Below, piece after piece: positions 1 to 12,299 of a stretch of 64,000 nt of DNA (its first letter is position 1; each line of letters starts with the position of its first letter). The position numbers and the translations under genes are program-made. The stretch comes from Chrysopilus asiliformis (Eukaryota; Arthropoda; Insecta; Diptera; Rhagionidae). The stretch is taken from NCBI GenBank assembly GCA_964034945.1, contig OZ035961.1, positions 45,062,184 through 45,126,183 of the forward strand, in the 5' to 3' direction. The notes under the pieces were generated by a model. That model ran no database searches and was not told the DNA's origin. It worked only from the letters and a program-made list of their open reading frames with translations.

Positions 1-1250
1 TTCTTCACATTATTATCAATTTTGTGTCGCCTACACAAACTGTTGCTAATGCAATTATGCAAAATCATACTTCTAGGATTAGTCTGATTTGTCCGATTCC
101 CGGCTTTTATGCAAATTTATCAACATATAAAACAGCCGCTGCTAAAACATCACAACCGTCTGTCCGTCTTTCGATTAGGTTTAATGGTCGAATGGTTTCG
201 CTATCAAACAGTGCGGATTCCGAGTCATCCAGGTTTGAATTTCTTATGTGATTAATCGAAGACATATCAAGGCGTGACAAATGTTTACAAATGTTGATAT
301 GCTTACTTCTGAAAGGGAAGTTTTCTTCAGCTCCTGCAAATAACCACGTTTAAATTTGATCGCTGACCGCACCGACGTCTTCTGTGCCATGATCACATTC
401 TACCGTACAAGTATCTGAATGGAAGACGGTTTTTATTAATCAAATAGACTAAACACCAACGAGCATTAAACGGCTTCAGAAGCGGCCAACATTAATCCAA
501 ATTTATGGGTGAACATTTTCACATAAGAGGAATACAACAAAAAGGAATTTCGCTTTGATTATATCTATCATAAATGCAGTGGAATGTAATTTTTTATTGT
601 GCTTTTTTAGCATATATCACAAAGAAAAAAATTTAATGAATTCTTTGGAATAATTTTCATTTTTGGAAATTAATTAGCTTTCTTTTTAATTCATCACTTT
701 ATGAGTTTTTGTGTCACAATGGGTGGAGACATTTGTAAAATATCAGTTGTGATCAACACAAAACTTTGCTCTGCAATATTTAGTTCCAGAAAATAATGTA
801 AAAAATCACATTTTTCAAATAACTCGCAAAAACCGTTAAAGAAAAAAATGCGGGAAATTTTATTTTCTTTGAATTTTGTCATATGCTTTTTTTTTAGCTA
901 GATACTTGAAAATTTGCAGATGGGTTTCGTGTAAAAAGTAAGGTTAAGTTTTGGAATGGGAAAAATCATACCAACCCCAGACTACTAGACTAAACCAGAC
1001 CCTCTTTTCCCAGTAAAATTTTAATGGGATTTTATTAGGGAAAACTGCAAATATTTTTTTTTCACTATTACTGCACAATCGAAAAATTTACTACACAATC
1101 GTAAAATTTAATACAGTAAATTTTACTGAAAATACAGTAATTTTTTACTGTGGAATTACTGATTTCGTCCGAGTATTTTATATTATTCCCGTTTTCCACA
1201 AATTTCTAACTGATTTTGATGTTTCACCCCAGTAAATGCCATTCACTCTG
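1..1250. other. AT-rich non-coding DNA
   Basis: I see no gene here. The short open frames have no recognisable domain. Around 1,010-1,150 there are repeated short blocks of the type GTAAAATTTACTG, echoed at about 1,970-2,080 on the other side of the MITE at 1,251-1,708. The two sides may be one older repeat split by that MITE, but I could not define its ends. Confidence 0.5.
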
Positions 1251-1708
1251 ATGCGGGGGTCACAAGACGCTGTTTTGCCAGCGCTAGTGGCTGTTAGCAG
1301 CCGTTTCAGCAACGCCGTGTGAACCCTAGTGTATTGCTACTACCAGCAGCAGCGTGATGATTTTAGTAGCGCTAGTGAAGTAGAGACCGTTCTACTTTGC
1401 CAGCGCTACTAGGGATCATGTGACCCTGTCAGATGGTTTCTGCGCTGTCAAAACTCTGATAAGTGGTAAAGTTTGTTTATTGTAAGTTGTTATTTTACGT
1501 TTATTTATTTAAATTTGTGTGTAACGTTTATTATTGAAAAAATCTCCCAGACTCAAATGTCAAACCACTGTTTTGCTACTAGCCAGCGCTACGAAAGTAT
1601 AAATCGTGTGAACCCTCTCAGTACGCTGGCTGCTGTTGTTATACTAGCCAGTGCTACTAACTAACACCAGCCAACGGCTGGCAAAATAGCGTCGTGTGAC
1701 CGCGGCAT
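1251..1708. mobile_element. MITE, 'CCGCGGTCAC' family, copy 1
   Basis: A 458-bp non-coding element with terminal inverted repeats: the right end reads GTGTGACCGCGGCAT and the left end is its slightly mutated complement. It is much more GC-rich than its surroundings and rich in GCCAGCGCTA-type words in both orientations. The same element occurs at 38,248-38,688, where the ends are perfect and the target duplication is clear. I see no clean target duplication for this copy. It has no coding capacity, and the parent superfamily is not recognisable. Confidence 0.85.
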
Positions 1709-1719
1709 AAGAGTCAGTT

Positions 1720-1800
1720 TCTCAATTGGCTTGCATGGCCAGCGGTAAGTGAAGTGGCCTACAAATGCAGAGGTTCTCGGGTTCGAGCCTTGATAGTGTC
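1720..1800 (+). repeat. tRNA-like sequence, possible SINE head
   Basis: An A-box-like word (TGGCCAGCGGTAAG, 1,736-1,749) is followed about 45 bases later by a good B box (GGGTTCGAGCC, 1,779-1,789). That is the layout of an internal RNA polymerase III promoter. The arms do not fold into a convincing functional tRNA, so this is more likely a SINE head or a tRNA-derived relic. No body or tail was identified. Confidence 0.35.
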
Positions 1801-2300
1801 AGATATAGATATTTTTCAAAACACAAGTTTAAAGCATATAAAATGATATACTAGTAACAAAAGAAAATGTAATAACAAATAGAAATTAATTAGTTTTGAA
1901 AGTGAAAAGCAAATGTTAAATGCCTTTTCAAAAATTTCAAAAGTCATCTATCAGGTTTTTAAGATTTTACTGTGAGCCTAGTAAATTTTACTCGTATTCC
2001 TAGTAAAAATTACTGTTATTCCAGTTTTCAATTATGAGAATTTTACTTGGAATACAATCCAATATTTACTGGCAGAAACTGGACTAACGGAATTTTAAGG
2101 CTTGTTTAGAATTAATTCGAGATTTTTAAAGTTTAAAATCCATTTTAAACCGAAAACTTTCATTTATAAGACATTTTCGTCTAAGAAACATTAACAGGTA
2201 AACTTTTTGAGTTATAAACATATTTTTTAAACTCTCTAGTATTATTTCTAAGCTCTTACACATGAACTACATTGGCTTTCATTTGGGTTTGTTATACCAG
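1801..2300. other. AT-rich non-coding DNA
   Basis: No gene or defined repeat was recognised apart from the GTAAAATTTACT-type blocks noted at the left of the window. Confidence 0.4.
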
Positions 2301-2942
2301 CTGGGGTGCGTTCCTTTATTCCGGAGTAAAGTAAAGGTTGGGTTTGTCAAAGTTAAAACAGCTGATTGCCAAAGTTGAAAATAACGTAAACTGTACTCTG
2401 GCATTTCGGAACGTGATTTGGTTAACTTTGACAGTTATTGGAGTCCTGACTAAATCACCTAAAATTATCATACTTTTAATAATACTTTCCTGCTAAATGC
2501 AATTAATAAAATACCTTGGGAATTCTTCGCCATTATGGTATTGTCTTTAATATCATAATTCCCTCCAACCAAAATAATTTCAAAGGTGTCCGTTGCCATC
2601 ACGCACAAATTTATTCATTTTGTTTCTCAATTTTAATAATTTACTTGTTCTTGTCGAACTTGTTCATTAAATCACTCACAATGAAAACAACGACTTAACC
2701 TCAAATAAGTTTCCAGTACTGTCAAAGTTAACCAAATCGCGTTCCAAAATGCCCGAGTAAAGTTTACTTTTCTCAACTCTGCTATTGAGCAAAGTTGAAA
2801 AAGTTAACTTTGACAGCTCAACTGTGGTGTTTTGGAACGCGAGTATAGTTTACTTTGCGTTAACCGTATGTGTTTTGGAACGACTTTCAGTTAACCGTGG
2901 TCGACCGCGGTTAACCGTGGTTAGTAATGGAACGCGGCCCAG
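2301..2942. mobile_element. Foldback-type MITE with GGAACG repeats
   Basis: The ends are imperfect inverted repeats: CTGGGGTGCGTTCC on the left and GGAACGCGGCCCAG on the right (12 of 14 match). Internally a long inverted pair, about 2,380-2,440 against 2,712-2,775, shares TGGTTAACTTTGACAG and its complement. GGAACG/CGTTCC recurs several times. There is no coding capacity. Target duplication is not obvious, so the superfamily is open. Confidence 0.7.
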
Positions 2943-3028
2943 ATAAGCTTTATAGTTACAGTGTGCCAAATTTCTTTGGTAGGCAAATTCTGGTAAAACA
3001 GTTTGGTAGGTGAAATGTCAGTGAGTAG

Positions 3029-3923
3029 TCGAATCTGGCCGATTAATTGGATTCGGCTTCGGCCACCCTCAGTCAAAAATCACATCTTCGGCCACACCTC
3101 GGCTTCGGCCAAACCTCGGCTTCGGCCAAAATTAAGCCGAAGGTTTGGCCAAAGCCGAAGGTGCAAGTGAACTATCAAATAGAAATGAAAACAAAAGTTT
3201 GGCGTATTTTTTTCGTATAGTTTTCTGTCAACTTGTGGAAAAGTAACGGTATGTATAACGGGTACCACCCATACAATTTTTTTGGAAAATATAATTTTTT
3301 GAAAATTTCTCGAAACTTATGCGCTTTTGAAAAAAAATTCATATACCCAAATTCAAAGAAAACGAATTTTCCTGTGTAGGCATTATTTATAATTGTTTAT
3401 TATTGTCCATATAAATCAGGACCTTCAATATTATATAATCTCGTCTATTGATATTAGAATAAAAGTAACTGCCGAGCCGATAACTTGTATTTTTATTTGT
3501 CTCTGTCCTCTACACCTGCATTCTTCCTTTAAGCGTTTTAACGTATCTTTAATGGTTCTCGAGATATTTGGATTTCTAAATTTTTCCCAAACAACTGTTT
3601 TCAAAAATTTCCAAAAACGTGGGGAAACTATTAGAGTACAAGTTTTTCATCTTCAGATTGACAATTTTTAAGATATTTAAAAAAAAACTTTTCCTCAATG
3701 TTAACAAAATGTTTCTTTATTATTGATTGGAATTGTTTGTGCTTTGGTTTTATAAATTTTCAAATGTTTCTATTATTTTTAACGACAAAAAATTTATTTT
3801 AATAGAACCGCAATTGCGTTTCCATTACGGTAAACACTCACCTCAGCGGTTCGGCCGAAGGTTAAGAAAAAGGCCGAAGTTTGGTATCGGCTTCGGCGAA
3901 AAATTGATTTTCGATCGGACTGT
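3029..3923. mobile_element. Candidate hAT-like non-autonomous element
   Basis: The segment is flanked by the 9-bp direct repeat AGTGAGTAG (3,020-3,028 and 3,924-3,932), compatible with an 8-bp hAT target duplication. Both ends carry GC-rich clusters of GGCTTCGGCC and CGGCCGAAG in an otherwise AT-rich interior: 3,050-3,150 on the left and 3,842-3,900 on the right. The terminal inverted repeats are weak, so the call rests mainly on the direct repeat and the matching end clusters. No transposase is present. Confidence 0.5.
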
Positions 3924-3967
3924 AGTGAGTAGGAAACAACAAACTTTGATTGCCAAATTATTGAATA

Positions 3968-4039
3968 CTAGGGGCTGCGCCCCGAACCGTTTCGCGGTTC
4001 ACCCCTTACCCACCAACTCATTTTTATATATTAGTATGA
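3968..4039 (-). mobile_element. Minimal Helitron-like element (72 bp)
   Basis: Read on the minus strand it starts TCATACTAATATATAAAA, the same 5' end as the longer elements at 16,172 and 25,441. It ends with a GC hairpin (GGGGCGCAGCCCC) running directly into CTAG. A 5' TC and a 3' hairpin followed by CTRR are Helitron hallmarks. There is no coding content. It appears to be a near-minimal derivative carrying mainly the two ends. Confidence 0.55.
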
Positions 4040-4985
4040 TGAAATGTGTGGATGAGGACGAATCTACCCTCTGCCGTCTATCAGTTTCCTCTGCTATTGA
4101 CGTATCTTAAATAATTCGAGAACGCGTTGAGCTAGCGACTTGAAATATTTTGTAAATGAGCTTTACAAAAATCGTAGTTTTTTATAAAGAAAAGTAACGT
4201 TAGTTGTAACGGGAGGTACCTGATTTTTAATTTTTTTGATAAAAATAGTATTTTGAAAATTTATTGCAATTTGTGCGTTTTTGAGAATAAAAACGATAAC
4301 ACAACTTAAAGGATATAAAATTTTCTGTATTTTTGGCTTTTACGGTTTGTACGTATCTCTAACGGGTCTCAAGATAGTTCAAAAAATTAAGTTTTTTTTT
4401 AATTCTCGAAAAGTATGCTCTTAAGGAAATAAAATTTTCTGCATTTTTTCTTTTAATGGTTTTTACGTTCCTGCGTTACAGCTTTTTAAAACATAATACA
4501 CTCTTTAAAATTTACACTTTTTAGTTGATCTTTTAAACGTATACAAATGTGAAATCCACGTGCCATGTAATTCTAAAATGGAAACCGTAAAGCTTAAATT
4601 GATTTACGAAAAAATTATAGAGTTTGAAACTCAACCAATAATCAGATTTATATAATTTTTGGACCATTTCTAAAACTTTTAAGGTTCCGATAAACACTTT
4701 GAAGTTTTGAATACAAACCAAGAGTTTTTATTTTGCGCTCGTTCTTTTAGACTTAGAATAAATCGAAAAATTTGTTTAAAATTAGACTTTACTTTTATTG
4801 TGTTAAAAAACCCAAACGAGATTTTACGTTTTTTTTTAGAATAGATCAGGAATACGAAAGTAGATTTTTTGGCGGGCCAAATGTGAAATTTTGAAATTTG
4901 AGGTTATACCGCGGGCCGCAGCAAATAAAATTAGAACTTCATTTTTTTCCTTCTCTGTGTTATCTAGGAATCACCATGTGGAAGT
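4040..4985. repeat. Degenerate repeat DNA
   Basis: At about 4,125-4,330, words such as GAAAAGTAACG and TAACGGGAGGTACC resemble 3,230-3,330 (AAAAGTAACGG, TAACGGGTACCACC), indicating a dispersed repeat with two diverged copies. The right part (4,870-4,915) holds GCGGGCC words but no clear ends. No gene was found. Confidence 0.35.
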
Positions 4986-5140
4986 GTGGCAAAGTCGAAT
5001 CCCTTTTCTTTTTGTTTTTTGTTTCTTATTGTTTTTTGTTTCTTATTGTTGTTTTTTTTTGTTTGTTTTTTATTTGTTTTTTTTTTCGTTTTTTCGTTTT
5101 TTTTGTTTTTTTTTATGTTTTTTATTACTATTGCGGATAT
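4986..5140. repeat. T-rich low-complexity tract
   Basis: A run of (T)n interrupted by single G or C bases. It produces spurious Phe/Leu-rich frames on one strand and Lys-rich frames on the other, and I do not regard these as genes. Confidence 0.8.
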
Positions 5141-7131
5141 CGAAATTGTGATAACTTCGCCACAAGTGCAATTAGTTGTAAAATGCACTTTTAATGTAAA
5201 AACTTCGCTACCAGATCTTGGGCCAGTTTCTTGAAACTCGGTTCGTAAGTGGTATTGGCCACTAGCATGCAGTCGCGGAAATGGTCGTAGTGCTTGACCG
5301 GTAAAAAATAATTCGGCGTTATGTGCTAATAATTCAATTTATTTCAAATTTTTTATACGGGTCAAGCTTGGATGTCGCCGGCTAGATCGGAAAGCCTCGC
5401 GGGCCGCCAGTTGCGTATTCCTGGAATAGATTATTCTCAGATTGACTTTTTTCCAATTCAAAAAAAAAGCAGAAATTGCCAACATGTCAGCAACATTCTT
5501 ACTTCATCTGTAAATTTCTCTGTTGCCGTTGAATGGTGTGTCATAATAATACGAGACTTATTACATTTTCAGATATTTTCTCATATACGAAAGTCAAAGC
5601 CATCACGAATAAATAAGAAAATCAGTTTACAACAATAAAATGATTCATCGATACTCAGCCCACTCAGTGAATGGTGGTAGAGTCGCTTTCAAAGATCATG
5701 TAAGATTGAATGTTTCAGATTCCTGGTTGAAGTGATATGAAAAAAAATGCTCTTATAAATCTAATCCCACACATTATACAAAATAAATTAATGGGAGTAG
5801 TGAGTTATGACCGAAATATTTTATTTGAACAATACTCGACATCAACTTAGAGTCTTTTAAGATGACAGATAAGTGGCGCTTAGTGGTAGCCACATATTTA
5901 TTATAATATGCTTCAAGTTTCTGTCAGCAATAATGATACGCATGTTAAACATCTTTTATATTTTTGGGAATAGAAAAATAATTTTCATTCACATCAAATC
6001 ATTTAGATATTAACTTAATTTTCCATTTTAATTCAATATAATTCAGTAAATTTGGATCGGGGAAATAGTTTAATGACAGTCTATTTATATGCGGAATTAC
6101 TGATTTATGAATGAATCTGCTTGCGTCCCAAGAAGAATTTCCTTTTGAAGTGTTCGTTCATAAAGTTTATGCATCCCTCGTTGGCAGTTTTAGTGTAGTT
6201 ACCTGCTGTCAAGGATGCTACAATTCGATTCGGATATTTAACATTGTTTGGTTCAGAAATATTTTATCATGCCTTCAATGAACCTTCGACTATGATCCTA
6301 TTTTCGTTGTAAAATCGCTTTCGTTGTAACTTGCAAATTCATATTTATGTACATTTTATAAAACATTTATTCTGTAATCTTTTATGCGGTATGTTTTTTT
6401 AACTTGAGTTTGCCATTTTCAAAGATCACAGACAAAGGGATGAACAGAAAAGTTAAGATCCTAAAAAATCCTTTGATGTCATTCAAAGTTGGCGACGAAC
6501 TTGCCATCTAAATACTTTTATATTGGTAATCTAACAGAATGTTTGACAAGAAAAATCAGCAGGGAGCACAATTACTATTTTGTAAATGCGAACTAGAAAA
6601 TTTAAACTATGAAGATTTTTAGGTCTTTTTGGTCATCTGCAATATTTGTTTCTCTCAAAACCATTTCAATTCAAGTACCGGATTGCTCTCGGTGAACTAT
6701 TGAATATAAATGAAATTAATTTTTAATCGAAAACAAACTGGAACGAATAGTAATTTTTACTTTGAATCTGGGTAAAAATTTTTGGGATTACTTTATTGGG
6801 ATCACCTTGCGCGATTGCAGCCCTGAATTGTTGCTTATAGGCAACAAAACCCTATTGAAATTCCCCTATTGACTGGTGTTCCCTGTAGGCAACATCAGTT
6901 TTTCAAAAATCCTGAAGGTAAAAACTAAATTTTTTTTCCAACCATATTAGGTTTTAATTACTTATTTATTTACTATCAGCCATACAGAGCAGTTCTCATA
7001 GACTATACAATTAAAGTTAAAATGCAATAAAAACAAAAAAATTAAAGTAGATTTAGTTTTAACAATTTTATAAATTCTTCCTTAACACATCTGATGACAT
7101 ATTAAAGTCAATTTTGTTAAAATTTTTATTA
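5141..7131. other. Non-coding DNA, mostly without recognised repeats
   Basis: No gene was recognised. It contains the tRNA-like block listed at 5,655-5,735. Near 6,830-6,900 the word TAGGCAACA occurs twice, and it recurs at about 9,580, suggesting a diverged dispersed repeat. Confidence 0.4.
5655..5735 (+). repeat. tRNA-like sequence, possible SINE head
   Basis: An A-box-like word (TGGTGGTAGAGTCG, near 5,672) lies about 40 bases before a B-box-like word (TGTTTCAGATTCC, near 5,711). The order and spacing fit a degraded tRNA or SINE promoter. Stem pairing is poor, so a working tRNA is unlikely. Confidence 0.35.
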
Positions 7132-7395
7132 AACATAACAAAAGCTATAATTGCCAATGTGGCAATTATTGAAAACCCGTATGGTGATATTCGTATCAAA
7201 ATTCGAACAGTTGTACCAAATTTCCACTTTGAAGTCAAACTTTCCAATAAGATTTTTTAAAATTTATTCCAATCGGATTGTGATGTATGGGAGTTTTATG
7301 TAGAATCATATCCTAAATAACTTTTGTTCTTAAACTTTTTTGATAGGGTGCACCGTTTTTGAGATATTCGCAAAAAACGTTTTCGTTCGTATGGG
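7132..7395 (+). mobile_element. Mini-me-like element, copy 1 (truncated)
   Basis: Matches the first half of the family also found at 14.2, 24.3, 37.2, 41.5, 53.6 and 56.9 kb. It begins AACATAACAAAAGC, has the near-palindrome ATTGCCAN5TGGCAAT and then CCCGTATGGTGA. Homology stops at about 7,395, just after GTTCGTATGGG, so the microsatellite core and far end are missing. Confidence 0.85.
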
Positions 7396-7525
7396 CCTGG
7401 ATTTTTGCATATGTGCATCTATTTTTTTCGTTTATATGCGAATTCAATTATTGTACTCTTCCATGTATTATTTTAATGCTTTAAATTCACTAATTTTTTT
7501 TTTGCATATAACTGAATATTTTATA

Positions 7526-8085
7526 AAGGGTCTTTCAACAAGGACATAATAATTTTGTATTTTAATAAAAACGCACCCTAAAACTTTTTTTATGATCTGG
7601 CAATGCTAAAACGTCAGTCAAGGTTTATATTTTTTATTTTTAAGGTTTTTTTTAAGTTTACATGCCACACAGCTGGTCAAACAATTGATCTATTGAAGGA
7701 GAAGTTCGGTAATCGTGTAATCTCGAGAAATGGTCCGGTCGAAGGGCCACCTCGCTCATGCGATTTAACGCCATTGGATTTCTTTTTATGGGGTTATGTG
7801 AAGTCGTTGGTTTATGCCAACAAGCCAACAACGCTAGAGGAGCTCAGGAACAATATCGAACGCGAAATTGCCAACGTTCCGGTCGATATGTGTTGAAGAG
7901 TGGTGGTAAATTTTCTCCAAAGAATCAATCTGCAAACGTGCTCGCGGTGGCCATATGAACGACATCGAATTTCATACTTAAATGTAACATGTCCACTACA
8001 CCTGGAATAAATTTCAGCCAGATATCTCAATTATTCTGTGTTTTATTTAAATACAAAATTGTTATGTCCTTGTTCAAAGACCCGA
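7526..8085 (+). mobile_element. Deleted DD41D-type Tc1/mariner, copy A
   Basis: Terminal inverted repeats of the type GGGTCTTTCAACAAGGACAT bound a roughly 558-bp remnant. It encodes the tail of a transposase: HTAGQTIDLLKEKFG, then a proline-rich stretch ending CDLTPLD (third catalytic Asp), then FFLWGYVKSL. The spacing from the usual second Asp would be 41 residues, as in DD41D (rosa-like) families; that is inference, because the second Asp is deleted. Nearly everything from the start codon to just before CHTA is gone. The frame is closed by a TGA after VDMC, shared with copy B but not copy C. It is non-autonomous. Confidence 0.8.
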
Positions 8086-11000
8086 TACGTGAGTGCATAT
8101 TAAATGCACGAGTACATATTTTTCTTGCAAATGCATATAATTGCATATTTCGGTATATTTGCATATGTTAAAAAAAATATATTTTTTAAATGTTTATGTT
8201 TTTTTTAAAGCTTTTTATATTTTTTTCCAAAGTTTAAAAAACGAATTGATAATTATGTTTCTAGTCCCTATAATTGAAGACCCCACAAGATGGGTACTTG
8301 TCATTGACAGCCGCCATTTGTTTTTTTGATGCACCTTACATATCGTATTATCACCGGAGTTACGTACGTGAACCTTATTTCAAATCATTCGGACAAGATT
8401 TGACCCTGGCAAACGAACAAACAGACAAAAAAGGGAGCTAAAAAAAGCTTTTAAAAAACTGCATCCAGCCTTGACAAAAAAAATCTTACAATTTCGAAAA
8501 ACCAAATTAGAGGGCTCAATACCGTTTCAATTGATCCTGAGTTGACTAAGGGTAACCATACGTACCTAAAAAACATTCCCGAATTTGGGCATGCTGTTCA
8601 GTGTCCCGAAAACTAAAGCATTTTTCCAATTTGCGTTCAAATTATTTATGGAATGTGAAGAGCTCAAAAAATTAAGTTAGTTTCCGCTTGGGACTGTGTA
8701 GTTTTTGATTTAAATCAATACGCATTCTATTTAGTAGATTTTGCCTGCGGCGCACATTTCTTGATTGCTTTTCCTTGGGTTTCGTGCAAATTAAATTTTA
8801 TTCTCTATATAAAAATTGTGGTCTCGCTGATCCTTCGTTTCTTCCCCCGAACTCCTCGCTCATCTTGTTTTGGCTTGACCAAAATAAATATGGTCACAGT
8901 CACCATAACTAATAACGACATTCAAAGTTTGAGTCGCGCGTGCATTTTCACTATATAAAAAGGTTTTAGGCCCACAAATGGATTAAGTTTTCTTTCAAAC
9001 ATCTAAATTATTATGTTATTGTAGATTATCACAAATAGCTTGATCAGTACTACAAGCAATAAATACGAAATTTAATGTTAAATATTTTGTCTTGATTTCA
9101 AAATAAAATGTGATATTTAATAACAAAGATGAACCACTTTGTAACTTTCACTTAAATGAAACCATATAACAAATTGATTTTCAATTTTTATCAATTTTTT
9201 TACAATTTGGTTTGATGGTTTATATCCCTAGATCGTAGTTTCTTTAGTGCATATTTAGTTACATATTTTAAGATTTTCTAGTGCATATTTGGACACAAAT
9301 TTTCGGATTTTCAGTGCATAAAAATACTGGCCTTACTTTAAAATTAAAATGCAATCGTTTGCAAGTCTGTTTTTTAATAAATTTTTGATTGTAACGATCG
9401 TTATGTGGATTACATTCAATTACTCTTATAAGCAAAGGATTATGGACTTCGCATATTTTTTTGTCAGAACACCGTGACTATGTATACAGACAGGTTTATA
9501 ACCCACAATAGTTTCTTTCTCTCTCTAATGTACAAAATGTTGTTTGTTATTTCATCTGATTCTAGTGTTGCTTGTAGGCAACATCGGATGCGAAAGGGTT
9601 AACAAACGCAACTCAGAGTACTAGTCACTATTTTATTTCTGATTTCTGAGGAAAATATATTTTTTCGGAAGGAAAATTATATTGTAAACATTTTTTTTCG
9701 CTAAAAAATGTTTTTTATTCGAAAACATGATTCGCTGTTTAATTTGAGTGAAAAGTTGAGTTCAGATTTGTAAATATATAATAAATTCTTGCCTTTATTA
9801 TTAATTTAAAGCAAAAAAACAATAATTAATGTGGGTATTTTGTGTGATGTCACTTTATATTCAATGATTCGTATGTGTCTACAAATTTGATACCGGTGTT
9901 CCCAAGTGTTTTTTTTATAGCATCAAAATGAGTGATGATGTACTTGACCTCTGATACTTTAACACTGCAAAAGGAAGCAAACAATTAGCTAAAACCTAAC
10001 CTTTGGGATACCTACTTGTAATTTGTTGGGTTCAATGTATACGACTGGGTATATCGTTAGCTTACCATTCTAACATAAGGCGGTCAGTGATACCCAAAGT
10101 CGAAAGTGGATAGAGTGTGGAGTCATTAGGAAGCAACGTAGAAGAGCCTAACGACTAGACCATTAATGTTCGATCCATGAAAAAAAATATACGTGTATAT
10201 AATGAAAAACTCAACGAAGAAGTTTTAACCACGTCTTGTTCAGTGTCGGTCAACACGTTTTTCGAGGCACTTTGAACAAGGCTTAGCGGATAGTCTTTAA
10301 TTTAATATACCATATATTTATCTATATTATGGATAGCTTGATAGCTGCACATAATTATATCTACCTACATATATAAAAACAATGTCAATATACATATATG
10401 AAAAATGTGCATTTTTTTGTTGAGTAAAAGAAGTCTCTTTTACTGACATTTTGTAAACAAATCCAAAATGGTATTTCCTTTCTTCTGTTAAAGTGCAATT
10501 TGATGCGAAGAGATTTCGAACAACAGGAAGATGTGAATCAGTGTACTGTACGATTTCTTCCGTTTTTCATTATACAGTCTAATGGAGTTTGTTGTACCTA
10601 CCGGCTTGTATTCCTGTATGACGAGATAAATATTTTCACTTAACTCGATCGTTTTACTAATTTTGACTATATTGAAAAATATAAGTATATTTTTTCCCCT
10701 TTTGTATTATGTTAATATAGGTGAATGAAGGACAAACGGTCGAGGAGAAATTAAAAGGATTCACTTGTTGTTGATCCGTTTTACAAATTAAGGGAACACA
10801 GTTGAAACTATCTAAGCTCGGTGTTATTAGCTCCGTACAATATTAAACTTTCAACTGCGGAATAATACCACGTACATATGTCTGTTCGAGGCTCGAAAAC
10901 CAATTAACCGATTTTGATTCTGTTTTTTCCTAACAGCCTGACCTTCTGCTTAGATTTAAGTAAATGTATTAATTCTAGGTATCCATACTTAATTTTTAAG

Positions 11001-11509
11001 CTATTGTCTAGATTTTACTCTTCTCTGGTGTCTTTTCCCAATATTTCCTAAACCATAGAATGAATTGTGAGACTGTTGGGTCTATTTTACACCTGGCATT
11101 TTTGATGGCATTTTTTTTTGAAAACTTTTCTCACGAATGACCGAGTATTCGCCTATTTGCACAATAACGGCAATTTTCGGTTGATTATACGCTATATCGA
11201 TACTTTAATATGAAAATGTCGTAAGTGCAGAAAAGCAAGTTCTGAGAAAAAGCCTGTCAAACATTTTATAAGTTTTACAAAATTTGAAAAGCTTTTTATC
11301 GATACTACGAGCTTTTCAGTAAAAGCTTTATTGTGCACATCCGACCCTTTACAAGCACGGCATCGATGTGCTTATTAGGAAATAATGAAAAGTTGATTTG
11401 TAGAAAAAGTTGTAAAGTTCTATAAGACTCCACAACAAACTTTATTTCTGTATTGTACTAAATGACCTCTGCACTTTGTTAAATATTATTACCGTTTTTC
11501 GTCATAATC
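8086..11509. other. Long non-coding stretch
   Basis: I recognise no gene. Composition is AT-rich and largely free of the window's repeat families. Tandem-like TGCATATTT words occur at 8,090-8,165 and again as GTGCATATTT around 9,250-9,330. Being upstream of hedgehog and not obviously repetitive, it could hold regulatory DNA, but nothing in the sequence proves that. Confidence 0.4.
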
Positions 11510-12004
11510 AGGGTATTCACAGTCGTCTTTCAAATTGCGGGTAAATTTACCGCTCGGTAATTCAGTCAAATTTAACAGATTTTGACCGAGACGGTAACTT
11601 GGTTCATGTAAAAATGAATTACCGGATTCGGTAATTGTAGACATGCCTTGAGTCGTGTTTTCCGGCCCGGTTATTCGGTATCAAGAATCAACTGCGGGTG
11701 GCGCTAGTAATGTTTTTAGTTGTCAAATTTTCTCGCTGGCTTTTTTGTTAATCTCATCGGACTGATGCAATTTTTTTCAATTTTGATAGCCGTTGCCACA
11801 ATTGAAATACAAAAGAATACATCAAACATGGATTTAAAGGTATATGACAATCAAATTCGCAGTTCATGATTTGGTCACGTATCCAATAAAAGCGCTGTTC
11901 TCAAATCTGTGCTGTGGGATGTTCACAGCAGAATATTTTCAGTCTTTTAATATTACCGAAAATACCGAATACCGAAAATTAAAAGAGGATTGTGAATACC
12001 CTCA
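11510..12004. mobile_element. MITE, 'GGGTATTCACA' family, copy 1
   Basis: A roughly 495-bp element with inverted ends (AGGGTATTCACAGTC on the left, GATTGTGAATACCCT on the right). A copy with strong identity along its whole length lies at 55,978-56,465. The interior has repeated TTACCG/CGGTAA words and a short conserved stretch beginning ATGGATTTAAAG. No transposase is present. Confidence 0.85.
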
Positions 12005-12299
12005 ATAGTTTTTTTTTTTTAATTCATGAATAAGTGTTGTTATGGTCATAACTTATTTAATGAAATTTTGTTGCTTACGACCTTTTCACAATTAAGCTAT
12101 CGATATGAGAATCATAGAGTGGTATATTAGATTTAGTATACCGTCTAATACTTTGGAGATAAAAATAAATCTTTGGACATAAAAATGAACTACTCTAGAA
12201 ATCTTTTGTGATAGCAAAATATTTTGACTTCCGCCTGTTGCCCGTGAAGTATGTATAAAATTTCAAAAATTTGTTTATCCCAAGTATGCGAGAGGTTAA

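Noticed and set aside
4891..5234. Phe/Leu-rich and Lys/Asn-rich frames
   Set aside because: Products of a poly-T tract read on both strands; low-complexity artefact.
9560..9605. Possible right end of a piggyBac-type MITE (GAAAGGGTTAA)
   Set aside because: No matching inverted left end with TTAA was found upstream.
10110..10190. Possible tRNA-like block with GTTCGATCC
   Set aside because: The B-box-like word lacks a convincing upstream A box at normal spacing and the arms do not pair.
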